A stretch of 64,000 bases of DNA from Pelecanus crispus. Taxonomy: Eukaryota > Chordata > Aves > Pelecaniformes > Pelecanidae. Shown here in pieces: positions 50,719-62,388 of the stretch; position 1 is the stretch's first letter, and every line of letters starts with the position of its first letter. Location: contig NC_134675.1 of NCBI RefSeq assembly GCF_030463565.1, forward strand, positions 21,163,862 through 21,227,861, read 5' to 3'. The notes below the pieces were generated by a model that saw nothing but the letters and a program-made list of their open reading frames with translations, was not told the DNA's origin and ran no database searches. The position numbers and the translations under genes were made by a program.

Positions 50719-51225
50719 CATTTTGCGAAGTTTTGCCCATTTTTACGTCAGCCTCACGTCACTTTGCCGGTAGCTCCCAGGCTTGGGCTGGAGCAAGAGC
50801 CGCGGCTGCTTTATTATCAGCTGGAGGGAGGAGGATACCGTGCGTAAAGCGGCAAGCACAGCGCCCTGCGTTCCGCTTCCGCCGCGACCTGCGCTGTTTC
50901 TTCCATTCCTTCTCTACCGCGGGCAGCGGTCGGCTGAGCTCCCGCAGGTAGAAGCGCTGCCTCTGCCACCTGTCTCGGCCGCTCCGCGCGTTTTGCAGCA
51001 TCATCGGGAACCGCCGCGGGTCAGGCGGCGCCGCTGCCCGCCCGCGGGGCCAGGGCAGGTACTAGCGCTGGCAAAGGCTCCCGGGCAGCTGTGGAGCGTC
51101 CATGTGAACCCTGGCCGCGGGGTGCTCGCCCGCGGTTCCGAAGGCTGCACACCCTCCGGTCGTGCTCCCCGGCAGTGGCGGTAGGTGGAGGACGTCGAGG
51201 CAGCGCTGGAATGAGCGGGGGCGGC
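50719..51225 (+). promoter_or_regulatory. NTRK2: NTRK2 promoter / 5' UTR CpG island
   Basis: The composition changes to CpG-rich at about 50.72 kb and stays so to about 51.55 kb. TTTACGTCA (50739-50747) and TCACGTCA (50752-50759, overlapping) resemble CRE/E-box sites; CREB control is known for TrkB genes. The transcription start is not defined by sequence. Confidence 0.6.
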
Positions 51226-51437
51226 ATGGCGTCCTGGCGGCGAAGACAGCCGGGGCCCGGCTTGGCGCGGCTGTGGGGCTTGTGCTGCCTGGTGCTGGGC
51301 TCCTGGTGGGGCGCGCTGGGCTGCCCCGCGTCCTGCCGCTGCAGCTCCTGGCGGATCTGGTGCGCGGAGCCGGCGCCAGGCATCATCTCCTTCCCCGTGC
51401 CGCAGCGGAGCGCCGAGAGCGACAATGTCACCGAGAT
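51226..51437 (+). CDS. NTRK2: NTRK2 (TrkB) first coding exon
   Basis: TrkB is the receptor tyrosine kinase for BDNF and NT-4 at the neuronal surface. The exon encodes MASWRRRQPGPGLARLWGLC, a hydrophobic signal peptide core (LCCLVLGSWWGALG), and the LRR N-terminal cap CPASCRC...C with the family's cysteine spacing, ending at DNVTE plus two bases. The donor AT|GTAAGT follows 51437, at the same phase as other TrkB genes. ATG at 51226 is chosen because it aligns with the known start and has G at +4 (GCGGCATGG); ATG at 51211 in the same frame is possible. The exon is intact; all later exons are outside the window. Confidence 0.93.
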
Positions 51438-54302
51438 GTAAGTACGGCCCGGCCCCAGCCCCGGGCGCGGGGGTGGCGGGGATGGAGCCGCCGGAGCGAC
51501 GTGGGGACGGCGGGCAGAGGGGAAGTTCCCTGCGCTGAAATGCACTTGCTCCGCGGACTGATGTTCTAGCTGGAAGCCTAAAAGTCCGGTGTGATTTAAT
51601 TTGGACTTGACTTCCCAGAGATATCATTTCAAATCCATTTAGATGATAAATCCTAGTTGCCCGCCATACGATTTCCTGGGAGCGGACGGGCAGTGAAGCG
51701 GCGCAGCGGAAGGTCGGCGCGGAGGTCCCGGGTCCGCGAAAATACTTGGGATTGCAGAAGCGCGCAGCCGAGCTGCTGCCTCCGGCCCCTGCATCTGCCG
51801 GAGGGGGTGGGGTGGAGTGCACACCACCCAAATCTCTCTTCTGCGTCGGCAGCAGATTTGGAAAGGTTTTTTTCTTTTTCTTCTTTTTTTTTTTAATTTT
51901 TGCTCCCTCCATTTATTCCTGCGAATGAAGAGTTTGGTGGGTGGCCTTCCCCCCTCTCAGATCTCCACTTTATATTCTTCTATTTAAAAAAAGGGGGGGG
52001 GGGACACAAAGCGATGCAGCACATTCTGATAGAAGGGAGAGCAAACTAGCTTCCCTGCCCTGGCCATAGGCATGCGAGCCTGCTTTGCTCTTCCCTATAA
52101 GGTGGCTGGAAGGAGAAAATACTGTCTGCAGGAGAATGAACATTGCGCTGTCTCTCAGCAAGTGTTGGAGCATTAGGAAACCCTCATTAATAGTGAGGAA
52201 GGGTTTTTTGTTTGTTTGTTTTTTCCCTCTTACCCATGTGTCATTTCCAACCTTGTCTGACTGCAAATGATTTCAGTAAAGGAATCCAGTAGCTTTTTGT
52301 GTTCAGTCCTGCATCCTTTTTACAGCTCTGTGGAATCTACATACTTTGCCTGAGAAAAGCTGCAAAGACTTGCTGAGCAAAAATTTTGGATACCAGATTT
52401 GTAGATGATAGATATGGGGAAAAAAACTCTCTACAGCTGTTTTGTCCATTTCCATCTTCCCCAGCACCTGCTGTTTCGGCATTGTTTCCCATGACATTTT
52501 AAATATAAAAGATAATAGGATATTTCCCTCCAAAATATATACAGATTTCTAACTCTCTCCCTCCTTTCTCCTCTTTTTCAGTTTCCTTTAGAAACAATGT
52601 GAAAGTGCCATTAAATTTGGTGTGACTTCAGATTAATTCTAGCTCTTGGGCTACCTTTCTGCAGTTTCTTAGTCAGTTTGCTGCATTTCCCCATGTATGT
52701 GTGGGGAAAAAGCTGGAGACATTAATTTCTTCTACTCATATAGGGCCTACCTTTGGTAGATTTTTAGGACCTAAGAGAATGAAGTAGTCTTTCTAAGTTG
52801 TTACAGCAGTTATTGTTTCAGACATTTGTTTAATATTCTGTGGATTGCTTAATTAAAAAAATTGCTTCAAGCTATGCATCATTGCTCATTTTTATAAGCT
52901 TTGCTAGCCTTGTTATTCAGTATGTTCAATTTGGAGGTAACTCAGCAATTTCCCCCTAGAACTTAAGCTCTGTTTAAAAGATCAGAGAAAAAATGCATAT
53001 GTAAATATATATGCTAGACATGATCAACTTAAAACATGTCCAGTCATTTCGCATTGATATTTTTGGGTTTTATTCTCTTCTGTGTTTTTTCAGCATCACT
53101 GATTATCTTTACATTTCTTTTCAATTTTTACTGTATCATTCTGTGACGTTGCATGTTGTGTTTGATGATCTAAAAATAATTTGGAGTACTGAATTTCTCA
53201 GGAGATGCTATTGCATGTATTTAAGATGCTCTTTTTTAACATAAAGCATGAAGGCCCTTTAATTAGTTTGTAGACATAAATTAAAAATTGGACTCCTGCA
53301 GCTGCCACATTATTTCATTGTGGGAACTCAGCAAATAATAAATATGTAAGGAAGCATTTCTAATATGGTAGATACAGAATGTGAAAACATATTTTTTAAC
53401 ACTGCATATCTTGTTTATTCTAGCTAAGCAACCAGTTTAAGAGGCTGTAGCATGCATTTTATTTAGGAAGCCTCAGGCCTGATTTTTCTTTTATATGTTC
53501 TGTAGTTACAGGAACACAATTCCATTGATCTCTGGTGGAATTACTCTTGGTACAAATGAGAGTGAGAAGAGCATAAGACACTTAATTTCTTGTAATATAT
53601 TCCTTTATATTTCCTGAATGTCTTTTGAGACCAGTCCTTCATTTATTGCTTATGACCTGCTCTTAATTGGAGTGGGTCCCACAGTCCTAGGCAAAACATC
53701 CACTGACTCCCTGGGAATGTTGCCTGAGTAAAGATCCTCATCTGGGAAGAAGGCCATGTGCACTGGGAATTTTGCAGGTAGGATACTGCATGGTTGGGTT
53801 GGGCATGTGAAACCCATGATGGTGCAAAGGGTTGGCCGTGGGCCAGGTGGATTACACTGAGCAGGCAGGGTGTGAGTGGGCAGCAAGGGTTTCCGAGAAG
53901 TGGGAGAAAAAGCTGGGGTGGTGTTGGTAGGAATAACGGCTGCAGTTTCCCACGCATTGAACAGCCTCCACTACTTGGTACCTAAGGTGCCTTGACTCTA
54001 TTTTGGCCCATAGATAAATAGCACTTTAGAGCTTAATAAACACTCTCTTTCCAGTCCAGGCATTACTTTATTCCTAGTTGGATCACCATCCAAATCCACT
54101 GAAATCAGCAGAAAGTCCTCAAGAGCACTTTTGCATCAGCCCTGTGAGACTCAGCTGCTGAAACTTGGTATGGGAGGACATAGGAGTACTTCTGCCTGGT
54201 GCTTTTCTTAGTTATCTTCCCCACTCTTCCCCTTCCTAGTTGTTTATGCAGTTTTCTCTTCTGATGGATAAAAGACAGATTTCCAAAATCCTGTGCCTCT
54301 GA
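51438..54302 (+). other. NTRK2 intron 1, first part
   Basis: The CpG-rich start fades into AT-rich intron. A short G run is at about 51993-52002. I see no second NTRK2 exon and no clear repeat. Confidence 0.55.
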
Positions 54303-55138
54303 TAGAATCATAGAACCATTTAGGTTGGAAGAGACCCTTAAGATCATTGAGTCCAACCATTAACCTAGCACTACCAAGTCCACCACTAAACCATGTCCCT
54401 AAGTGCCACATCTACACATCTTTTAAATACCTCCTAATATCCAATCTAAACCTCCCCTGGCGCAGCTTGAGCCCATTTCCTCTTGTCCTATCGCTAACTA
54501 CTTGGGAGAAGAGACCAACACCCACCTCACTACAACCTCCTTTCAGGTAGTTGTAGAGAGCGATAAGGTCTCCCCTCAGCCTCCTCTTCTCCAGACTAAA
54601 CAACCCCAGTTCCCTCAGCCGCTCCTCATAAGACTTGTGCTCCAGACCCTTCACCAGCTTCATTGTTCTTCTTTGGACACGCTCCAGCACCTCAATGTCC
54701 TTCTTGTACTGAGGGGCCCAAAACTGGACACAGTATTTCAGGTGCGGCCTCACCAGTGCCGAGTACAGGGGGACAATCACTTCCCTGCTCCTGCTGGCCA
54801 CACTATTCCTGATACAAGCCAGGATGCTGTTGGCCGCCTTGGCCACCTGGGCACACTGCTGGCTCATATTCAGCTGGCTGTTGACCAACACCCCCAGGTC
54901 CTTTTCTGCCAGGCAGCTTTCCAGCCACTCTTCCCCAAGCCTGTAGCATTGCACGGGGTTGTTGTGACCCAAGTGCAGGACCCGGCACTTGGCCTTCTTG
55001 AACCTCATACAGTTGGCCTCGGCCCATTGGTCCAGCCTGTCCAGGTCCCTCTGCAGGGCCATCCTACCCTCCAGCAGATCGACACTCCCACCCAACTTGG
55101 TGTCATCTGCAAACTTACTGAGGGTGCACTTGATCCCC
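54303..55138 (-). mobile_element. CR1 LINE, 3' part, split by an LTR
   Basis: The 3' end begins at 54303 (ATAGAATCATAGAACC). The minus strand encodes ORF2 C-terminal sequence, 227 open codons at 54412-55095. It breaks at GATCCCC (55138) and resumes at 56506. Confidence 0.93.
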
Positions 55139-56505
55139 TGTCACAAATGCAGGTTTGTGAATCCTGCTGATTATGTCAATTCACTATGAATGAGTGACTT
55201 TACACAGTTTGATTTAGTAACAGTTAGAATTTACTTGTAGCAAATCGCAGAATTTGATTATAATATTTTTAATAGCACTCAATCGTCAATGATTCATAAA
55301 GTGATTAGACAAAATTGATCAAAACAGTGACTTAGTTACAGATTCGAAGATGGCAAGGTTCACTCTATTACTACACAGAAGCGCATAAAAGAGACTTAAA
55401 TCACACTGAGTTAGAATGATTCATAAAGGGATTGCATATATATGGAATAAGGGGGGGGGGGCCCTCCCGTTGAGTCACGAGGTTTAGACTAGACCCCCTT
55501 GCTTTCTAAACTCCTTCTCAGAGAGGAGCCTAGGTGCGGCTAGGTCTAGTCCTAGTCTCAGACTTGGTCAACGGTTTATATGGATAAGGATAATGTATAT
55601 ATATGTATATATGTATATCTAGTACATAGGAAAAGTGTATAAAGGAAATTGGGTTTTATGAGAGAGAGAGAGAGAGAGAGAGAAACCGTATGTAGGGGAT
55701 ATGGAAACCCTCCCGTTGAGTCATGAGGTTCAGAATGGACCCCCTTGCTTTCTAAACTCCTTTTCAGAGAGGAGCCTAGGTGCAGCTGGGCCCACTCTTA
55801 GTCTCAGACTTGGTCAACGGATTATGAGAGTAATGCTATAAGAATAATATAGCAGTATAAAACTCCCTTTAAAATTAAATCATACATCTACAAACTACTT
55901 CATGCATGCACACTCACAAATATAAATGCATATATGAAAATAGTATACCTGTTAAAAATTCCCCTCGAGTTTAGTGAAATACTCACGTCTAATGCCTTGG
56001 CATTTCTCAACGGGCTCCGTTGTCGATCTCCAGCAATGGAGTTCTGGTAGCAGCAGACTTTCGGAATCTGCTAGTGTTCGCTGACTCTGAGAGACATTTC
56101 GATCAGAGGGAGATGCTGGTGCAGCCCGTGGCAGTCCAGGAGAGCTCAAAGGGCCTCACTTAGGACTGCTGTTTATAGGATTGTGAGATGATTGACTTTA
56201 ATCACCAGTAAATTTCCATCCGAGCCACAATTTGGGTCGGTAGTTGCTGGAATTCCAGCAGCGATGATACCACCCTGTTTCAAGGCTGTCAGGGGTAGCT
56301 GTTTGTTCTTGCTCCCCTCATTAGCCATAATACGAAGATTTTGATAAGAACAGGGCCGCTCTCTGCTCCAGCAATGTAGGAGTTTCTGGTACAATTAAGG
56401 GGCGCTTAACTGACCAACTCGCTACACAAAAGCAGCAGCCTGGAATTACTGAGATTGTAAAGCTGTTGAAGAGAAAGAGGAATGAGGGGGGGATGCACCA
56501 CCACA
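55139..56505 (-). mobile_element. 1.37-kb ERV LTR inserted in a CR1
   Basis: TGTCACAAATGC to CACCACCACA on the plus strand, with 5-bp target duplication TCCCC (55134-55138, 56506-56510). On the minus strand CTATAAACAGCAG near 56168-56180 could be the TATA box. It contains a 113-bp duplicated unit, a (GA)n run near 55661-55682 and G11 near 55451-55461. No coding sequence is seen. It belongs to neither LTR family A nor B. Confidence 0.75.
55462..55820. repeat. 113-bp direct repeat inside the 1.37-kb LTR
   Basis: Units at 55462-55574 and 55708-55820 both run from CCCTCCCGTTGAGTCA to TTGGTCAACGG with several mismatches, 246 bp apart, separated by TA- and GA-rich sequence. Confidence 0.9.
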
Positions 56506-56692
56506 TCCCCTCATCCAGATCATTGATAAAGATATTAAATAAAATTGGCCCCAGTACTGAGCCCTGGGGAACACCACTTGTGACCGGCTGCCAACTGGAT
56601 TTAACTCCATTCACCACAACTCTTTGGGCCCAGCCATCCAGCCAGTTTTTTACCCAGTGAACTATATACTCGTCCAAGCCATGAGCAGCCAA
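56506..56692 (-). mobile_element. CR1 LINE, 5' remainder of the split copy
   Basis: Continues in register from 55138: CATCCAGATCATTGATAAAG, then the PQGSVLGP region, ending at the AAHGLDE block where the element is 5'-truncated. Confidence 0.92.
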
Positions 56693-57940
56693 TAAGATTA
56701 GATTTTTGTCCTGTTGCTTAGGGTGCTGACATGTGCTGGTCTCAGTCTGGAAAGCATGTGCCCATGCTAAAATTGTTTATCATAACTGTATCATATCATA
56801 TCATAATTGTTTTGTAGTATTGATGTTATTAGAGATAAACTGAACTCCAAAATGAGGCCTGAATTAAAATCATGAAATCAGCCATTGAAGCTCAAACTAA
56901 GAGCTAAGGAGCAAGAATGGTGAGAGTAAAATTAATATATAAATATTGTTAAATCCATACACTATAGGTACAATGGCACATGAGTAATTCTAAGCAAGAT
57001 CACTTGAGCAAAAATATTAATGCAATAGTAAATGAGTCACTTTAACAAAAGTTAAATGAAGGTAATTTGTATGAATTTGAGGCTTTGGTCTAGAATATGT
57101 TGTTTTCATGAAACTTCCACTTCTTTCCATACTAATGAGAAAACAGAAGGCCCAGGAGTCCATTTTCCAATATCTTTAGAATGGCATTTACCAGATTTTT
57201 CAGATCCTATTTTTCCTTTATTATTTTTATGCTGAAAGTATAAGAGAAAAAGCAGCCTACTGAGATTCTAGATCTCAAATCACTCTAAACAAAAAACTTT
57301 TACATAACTAAATAAATGTTTTATTTCTCCATTTTGAATTAGTTTTAAAGAGGGGAAAAAAATAACGTACTTTTTGGATTGCAGTTCTTTCCAGTGTTTG
57401 TCACCTGTCACTGCAGCAATATCTAACATGTCAATAAAGGTGGCTAGTAGAATTTCTTTGCTCAGGCTGGATGAGTATAGTAGGTAATGAAGCATAAAAA
57501 TGATGGAAAACAGAGCAGAGAACCTTAAAAACCCTCTCAATACTTTATTGATGTTAAATGTATCTTTAGCTTGTTATATTTGGAAAACCTCTCTTTTTAA
57601 AACTGTCCTTTAAAAAGCACTCTTTTTATTAACTTATCATTTATGTGTATTTCAGATGGAGAAATAAATTCATAGAGGTTTGAAAGCCATATGCCTATGC
57701 TGCATGGGATGTGAATACAATGTCTTACTGGACACTTTGCATTTACAAAGATCTACTTACTTATACAAATGTATGTAGGCACATAGCTGCTATTGAAATA
57801 AAATATATTTGGTATGTGCCTTAATTCCTTTTTGATTGTGAGCCTAAGTTTCCAGAAACTGCATAAAGCAAAGCAAACCAAACTAACATCTCCTGAAATA
57901 TGCATATGGAGTTCTTGTTTCTTATATATACCCCAGCCCC
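56693..57940 (+). other. NTRK2 intron 1, middle part
   Basis: AT-rich intron with nothing recognised. Confidence 0.5.
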
Positions 57941-58218
57941 CCGCTAGAGCGGGAAAGAGTGAGCTCCTGACGAGCGGCAGCTCTGACTCAGCGTGGGCGG
58001 GGACAAGAGTGACGGCGGCCAAACCCCCTCACCCCCTCACGTACAAAAGCAGCCCTCAGGGAGCGCGAGCGACCAGGACGGGCAAACAGGGTGTGGTGTG
58101 TCAGTTTGTGTGGCAGTTCCCGCAGGTGGGGCGTGCGGGGAAGGCAAAGTCCCCCTCCTAGCTCTAAAGGGAAACTCAGGTAGTGGTCATCACCCTCCCA
58201 GGAGAGGACCTAGCAGCT

Positions 58219-59052
58219 ATGGTTTCCACTCTCCTGAAAGACATCACCAGAAGGAATGTGGTGACCCAGACGGAACTCTGGCACAAACATACAGCCGCCC
58301 AGGTCTCTGGCTGCAGGGAGTGCCTGAGCTTGTCACTTATATTGGAGGGCAGCACAGACAACAGCTGTTTTTGGTGTGACCAGGTGAATGATCAGCTCGG
58401 CCTGGTGGCAGACCTGAAAGAGGAGGTGGAAAGGCTGAGGAGTATCAGGGAGTGGGAGAGGGAGATAGACTGATGGAGCCACACCCTACCGTCCCTGGGG
58501 CCAGGGCAACAGGCGGAGGCCCCACAAGGAGCAGAGGATCACCTACCCTCTTGCCAGCAAGCAGAAGGAGGGGACCTAAGAGATGGGGGAGAATGGAAAC
58601 AGGTCCCTGCTCGGGGAGGCAGGCGAATCCCCTCCCGGCCTCCCTCACCTTCCCAGCTGCCCTTACATAACAGATATGGGGCCCTGGAAGTTGAGGGCCA
58701 GGCAAATGAGGATGTAGGTGAAGGTCCATCCAGGGGGTTGCCTAGGGTGAGTCAGTCAGCCCCACGCATTATGACTGCCTCTGTTAAAAATGAAAGGAGG
58801 GTAATTGTGGTAGGTGATTCCCTTCTGTGGGGAACAGAGGGCCCAATATGCCGACCAGACCCATCCCACAGGGAAGTCTGCTGCCTCCCTGGGGCCCAGG
58901 TGAGAGACATTACTAAGAAACTCCCCAATCTGGTACGGCCCTCTGATTATTACCCGATGTTGGTTACGCAGGTTGGCAGTGATGAAGTTGCGGAGAGAAG
59001 TCCAAAAGCAATCAAAAGGGACTTCAGGGCACTGGGGCGATTAGTCGCATGA
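58219..59052 (+). pseudogene. CR1 copy B ORF1, broken
   Basis: Starts MVSTLLKDITRRNVVTQTEL with the CRECL...CFWCDQ cysteine motif and coiled coil. TGA at 58471-58473 replaces the Trp codon of copy A (EID|W). The C-terminal esterase-like block (VIVVGDSLLWG) lies at 58738-59052 in another frame and ends with the same TGA (59050-59052) as copy A. Confidence 0.85.
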
Positions 59053-59288
59053 TCGGGAGCGCAGGTAGTGTTTTCCTCAATCCTGTCAACGCCAGGGAAG
59101 AATACTGAAAGGAACAGGAAAACTCACTTGATTAACAGGTGGCTCAGAGGCTGGTGCCATCAGTGGAATTTTGTTTTTTTTGATCATGGGGAGGTTTACA
59201 CAGCACCAGGAGTTCAGCTGTCTCCAAAGGGGAAAAGGATTCTCACTCATGGGTTGGTGGGGCTCATCGAGAGGGCTTTAAACTAGGT

Positions 59289-62039
59289 TTGAAGGGGGAA
59301 GGGGATATAAATGGGCCCGCTAGTGAGGAGCCCAGGGGCAGCATGGCAACATTGGGGGTGAAATCGATAGCCCGGCTCAAGTGCATTTACACCAATGCAC
59401 ATAGCATGGGCAACAAACAGGAGGAGCTGGAAGCCCTTGTGCAGCAGGATAGCTATGACATAGTCGCCATCACAGAAACATGGTGGGATGACTCTCATGA
59501 CTGGAGTGCTGCACTGGATGGCTATAAGCTCTTCAGAAGGGATAGGCAGGGAAGGAGAGGTGGTGGGGTGGCCCTGTATGTTAGGGAGTGTTTTGACTGT
59601 ATAGAGCTCTACAGTGGTGATGACAAGGTAGAGTGCTTATGGGTAAGGATGAGGGGGAAGGCCAGCAAGGCGGATGTCCTGTTGGGAGTCTGCTATAGAC
59701 CACCCAACCAGGATGTAGAGATAGATGAAGCGTTCTACAAGCGGCTGGGAGAAGTCTCGCAATCGCTAGCCCTTGTTCTTGTGGGGGACTTCAACTTGCC
59801 AGACATCTGCTGGAAATACAACACAGCAGAGAGGCAACAGTCTCGGAAGTTCCTAGATTGTGTGGAGGATAACATTCTGATGCAGCTGGTAAGCGAGCCT
59901 ACCAGGGGAGGTGCCTCACTTGACCTGCTGTTTACAAACAGAGAAGGACTTGTGGGAGATGTCGTGGTCGGAGGCCGTCTCGGGCTTAGCGACCACGATA
60001 TGATAGAGTTCTCGCTTCTGGGCGATGTAAAGAGGAGGGCCAGCAAAACTGTTGCCATGGACTTCCAGAGGGCAGACTTTGGCCTGTTCAGGACGCTGGT
60101 TGGGAAAAACCCTTGGGAGGCAGTCCTGAAAGGCAAAGGGGTCCGGGAAGGCTGGGCCTTCTTCAAGAAGGAAGTCTTAAGGGTGCAGGAGCGGTCTGTC
60201 CCCATGTGCTGTAAGACCAACCGGCAGGGAAGACGACCGGCCTGGCTGAATAGGGAGCTTTTGCTGGGACTCAGGGAAAAAAGGAGAGTTTATGACCTTT
60301 GGAAGAAGGGGCAGGCAACTCAAGAAGAGTACAGGGATCTTGTTAGGTCATGCAGAGAGGAAATTAGAAAGGCAAAAGCCCAGCTAGAACTCAATCTGGC
60401 CACTGTTGTAAGAGATAATAAAAAATGTTTTTACAAATACATCAACAACAAAAAGAGAGCCAAGGAGAATCTCCATCCTTTGCTGGATGCGGGGGGGAAC
60501 ATTGTCACTAAGGATGAGGAAAAGGCTGAGGTACTTAATGCCTTCTTTGCCTCTGTGTTTAATAGCCAGACCAGTTATCCCCAGGGCATTCAGCCCCCTG
60601 AGCTGGAAGACAGGGACGGGGAGCAGAATGGAGCCCCCATAATCCAGGAGGAAGCAGTTAATGACCTGCTATGCCACCTGGACGCTCACAAGTCTATGGG
60701 GCCAGATGGGATCCACCCGAGAGTACTGAGGGAGCTGGCGGAGGAGCTTGCCAAGCCACTCTCCATCATCTATCAGCAGTCCTGGTTAACAGGGGAGGTC
60801 CCTGATGACTGGGGGCTTGCGAAGGTGACGCTCATCTACAAGAAGGGCCGGAAGGAGGACCCGGGAAACTACAGGCCTGTCAGCCTGACCTCGGTGCCGG
60901 GAAAGAATATGGAGCGGTTCATCTTGAGTGCACTCAACAGGCATGTGCAGGTCAACCAAGGGATCAGGCCCAGCCAGCATGGGTTCATGAAAGGCAGGTC
61001 CTGCTTGACCAACCTGATCTCCTTCTATGATCTGGTGACCCGCCTGGTGGATGAAGGAAAGGCTGTGGACGTCATCTACCTGGACTTCAGCAAAGCCTTT
61101 GACACCGTCTCCCATAGCATTCTCCTAAGAAAGCTGGCAGCTCATGGCTTGGACGGGCATACTCTTTGCTGGGTAAAAAACTGGTTGGATGGCCGAGCCC
61201 AGAGAGTAGTGGTGAATGGAGTTAAGTCCAGTTGGCGGCCGGTCACGAGCAGTGTTCCCCAGGGCTCTGTTTTGGGGCCAGCCTTGTTTAATATCTTTAT
61301 CGATGATCTGTATGAGGGGATTGAGTGCACCCTCAGTAAGTTTGCAGATGACACCAAATTGGGTGGGAGTGTCGATCTGCTGGAGGGTAGGATGGCCCTG
61401 CAGAGGGACCTGGACAGGCTGGATCGATGGGCCGTGGCCAACTGTATGAGGTTTAACAAGGCCAAGTGCCGGGTCCTGCACTTCAGTCACAACAGCCCCA
61501 TGCAACACTACAGGCTTGGGGAAGACTGGCTGGAAAGCTGCCTGGCCGAAAAGGACCTGGGGGTGTTGGTCGACAGCCGGCTGAACATGAGCCAGCAGTG
61601 TGCCCAGGTGGCCAAGAAGGCCAACAGCATCCTGGCTTGTATCAAGAATAGCGTGGCCAGCAGGAGCAGGGAGGTGATTGTCGCTTTGTACTCGGCACTG
61701 GTGAGGCCACACCTGGAATACTGTGTCCAGTTTTGGGCCCCTCAAAACAAGAAGGACATTGAGGTGCTGGAGCGTGTTCAGAGAAGGGCAACAAGGCTGG
61801 TGAAGGGTCTGGAGCACAGGCCTTATGAGGAGTGGCTGAGGGAACTGGGATTGTTTAACTTAGAGAAGAGGAGGCTGAGGGGAGACCTTATTGCTCTCTA
61901 CAACTACCTGAAAGGAGGTTGTAGTGAGGTGGGTGTTGGTCTCTTCTCCCATCTAGTTAGCGATAGGATGAGAGGAAATGGGCTCAAGCTGCGCCAGGGG
62001 AGATTTACATTGGATATTAGGAAAAATTTCTTCACGTAA
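59289..62039 (+). CDS. CR1 copy B ORF2 (endonuclease-reverse transcriptase), nearly complete
   Basis: ORF2 nicks target DNA and reverse-transcribes the element RNA. 916 residues. The APE-type endonuclease (about residues 30-240) shows [43 protein letters not shown] and [10 protein letters not shown]. The RT (about residues 480-780) shows [33 protein letters not shown] and [12 protein letters not shown], so the catalytic Asp positions are present. TAA at 62037-62039 (ACG TAA for ACG GAA) cuts off roughly the last 35-40 residues (RVVKYWN... in copy A). Whether this is active is unlikely given the broken ORF1. Confidence 0.92.
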   Translation: MKGEGDINGPASEEPRGSMATLGVKSIARLKCIYTNAHSMGNKQEELEALVQQDSYDIVAITETWWDDSHDWSAALDGYKLFRRDRQGRRGGGVALYVRECFDCIELYSGDDKVECLWVRMRGKASKADVLLGVCYRPPNQDVEIDEAFYKRLGEVSQSLALVLVGDFNLPDICWKYNTAERQQSRKFLDCVEDNILMQLVSEPTRGGASLDLLFTNREGLVGDVVVGGRLGLSDHDMIEFSLLGDVKRRASKTVAMDFQRADFGLFRTLVGKNPWEAVLKGKGVREGWAFFKKEVLRVQERSVPMCCKTNRQGRRPAWLNRELLLGLREKRRVYDLWKKGQATQEEYRDLVRSCREEIRKAKAQLELNLATVVRDNKKCFYKYINNKKRAKENLHPLLDAGGNIVTKDEEKAEVLNAFFASVFNSQTSYPQGIQPPELEDRDGEQNGAPIIQEEAVNDLLCHLDAHKSMGPDGIHPRVLRELAEELAKPLSIIYQQSWLTGEVPDDWGLAKVTLIYKKGRKEDPGNYRPVSLTSVPGKNMERFILSALNRHVQVNQGIRPSQHGFMKGRSCLTNLISFYDLVTRLVDEGKAVDVIYLDFSKAFDTVSHSILLRKLAAHGLDGHTLCWVKNWLDGRAQRVVVNGVKSSWRPVTSSVPQGSVLGPALFNIFIDDLYEGIECTLSKFADDTKLGGSVDLLEGRMALQRDLDRLDRWAVANCMRFNKAKCRVLHFSHNSPMQHYRLGEDWLESCLAEKDLGVLVDSRLNMSQQCAQVAKKANSILACIKNSVASRSREVIVALYSALVRPHLEYCVQFWAPQNKKDIEVLERVQRRATRLVKGLEHRPYEEWLRELGLFNLEKRRLRGDLIALYNYLKGGCSEVGVGLFSHLVSDRMRGNGLKLRQGRFTLDIRKNFFT

Positions 62040-62214
62040 AGAGTAGTGAAGTATTGGAAGAGGCTGCCCAGAGAGGTGGTGGAGTCACCATCCCTGGAAG
62101 CGTTCAAAAAACGGATAGACATGGCACTCTGGGACATGGTTTAGTGGGCATGGTGGTGTTGGGTTGATGGTTGGACTGATGATCTTAGAGGTCCTTTCCA
62201 ACCTTAATGATTCC

Positions 62215-62274
62215 TAGTTTTTACTTTCATTAAAAAATAATCCAGCCACCAAGCCAGGAAATATGAAATTATTA
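62215..62274. other. Short spacer between two CR1 ends
   Basis: 60 bp of AT-rich DNA between copy B and a small CR1 tail. Confidence 0.5.
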
Positions 62275-62388
62275 CTCTACCCTTAATTGGTTTAGTGTGG
62301 ACTTGGTAATGTTAGGTTAATGGTTGGACTGGATGATCTTAAAGGTCTTTTCCAACCTAACCGGTTCTGTGATTCTATGATTCTGTAT
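62275..62388 (+). mobile_element. Short CR1 3' tail
   Basis: About 114 bp matching the CR1 terminal region (CTACCCTTAATTGG to GATTCTATGATTCTG). It is a strongly 5'-truncated copy or the displaced tail of a neighbouring insertion. Confidence 0.88.

Larger units (their letters stand above)
57941..62214 (+). mobile_element. CR1 LINE, near full-length (copy B)
   Basis: About 4.3 kb with GC-rich 5' UTR (57941-58218), ORF1, ORF2 and a 3' end near 62214. It is the best preserved CR1 here: ORF2 is open for 916 codons. In same orientation as NTRK2, in its first intron. Disabled by stops in ORF1 and near the end of ORF2. Confidence 0.95.

Noticed and set aside
49661-50740. Several long open frames rich in Ser/Leu/Pro or Arg/Glu
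   Set aside because: They come from the C/T-only tract and have no start context, domain or splice support.
51211-51213. Upstream ATG as NTRK2 start
   Set aside because: It is in frame but has weaker context (GGAATGA), and family alignment places the start at 51226.
51001-51912. 303-codon antisense frame over NTRK2 exon 1
   Set aside because: It is a GC-rich shadow of the promoter and exon, with no recognisable domain.
55462-55820. Spaced direct repeats as a CRISPR-like array
   Set aside because: Only two 113-bp units inside a retroviral LTR in a vertebrate genome.
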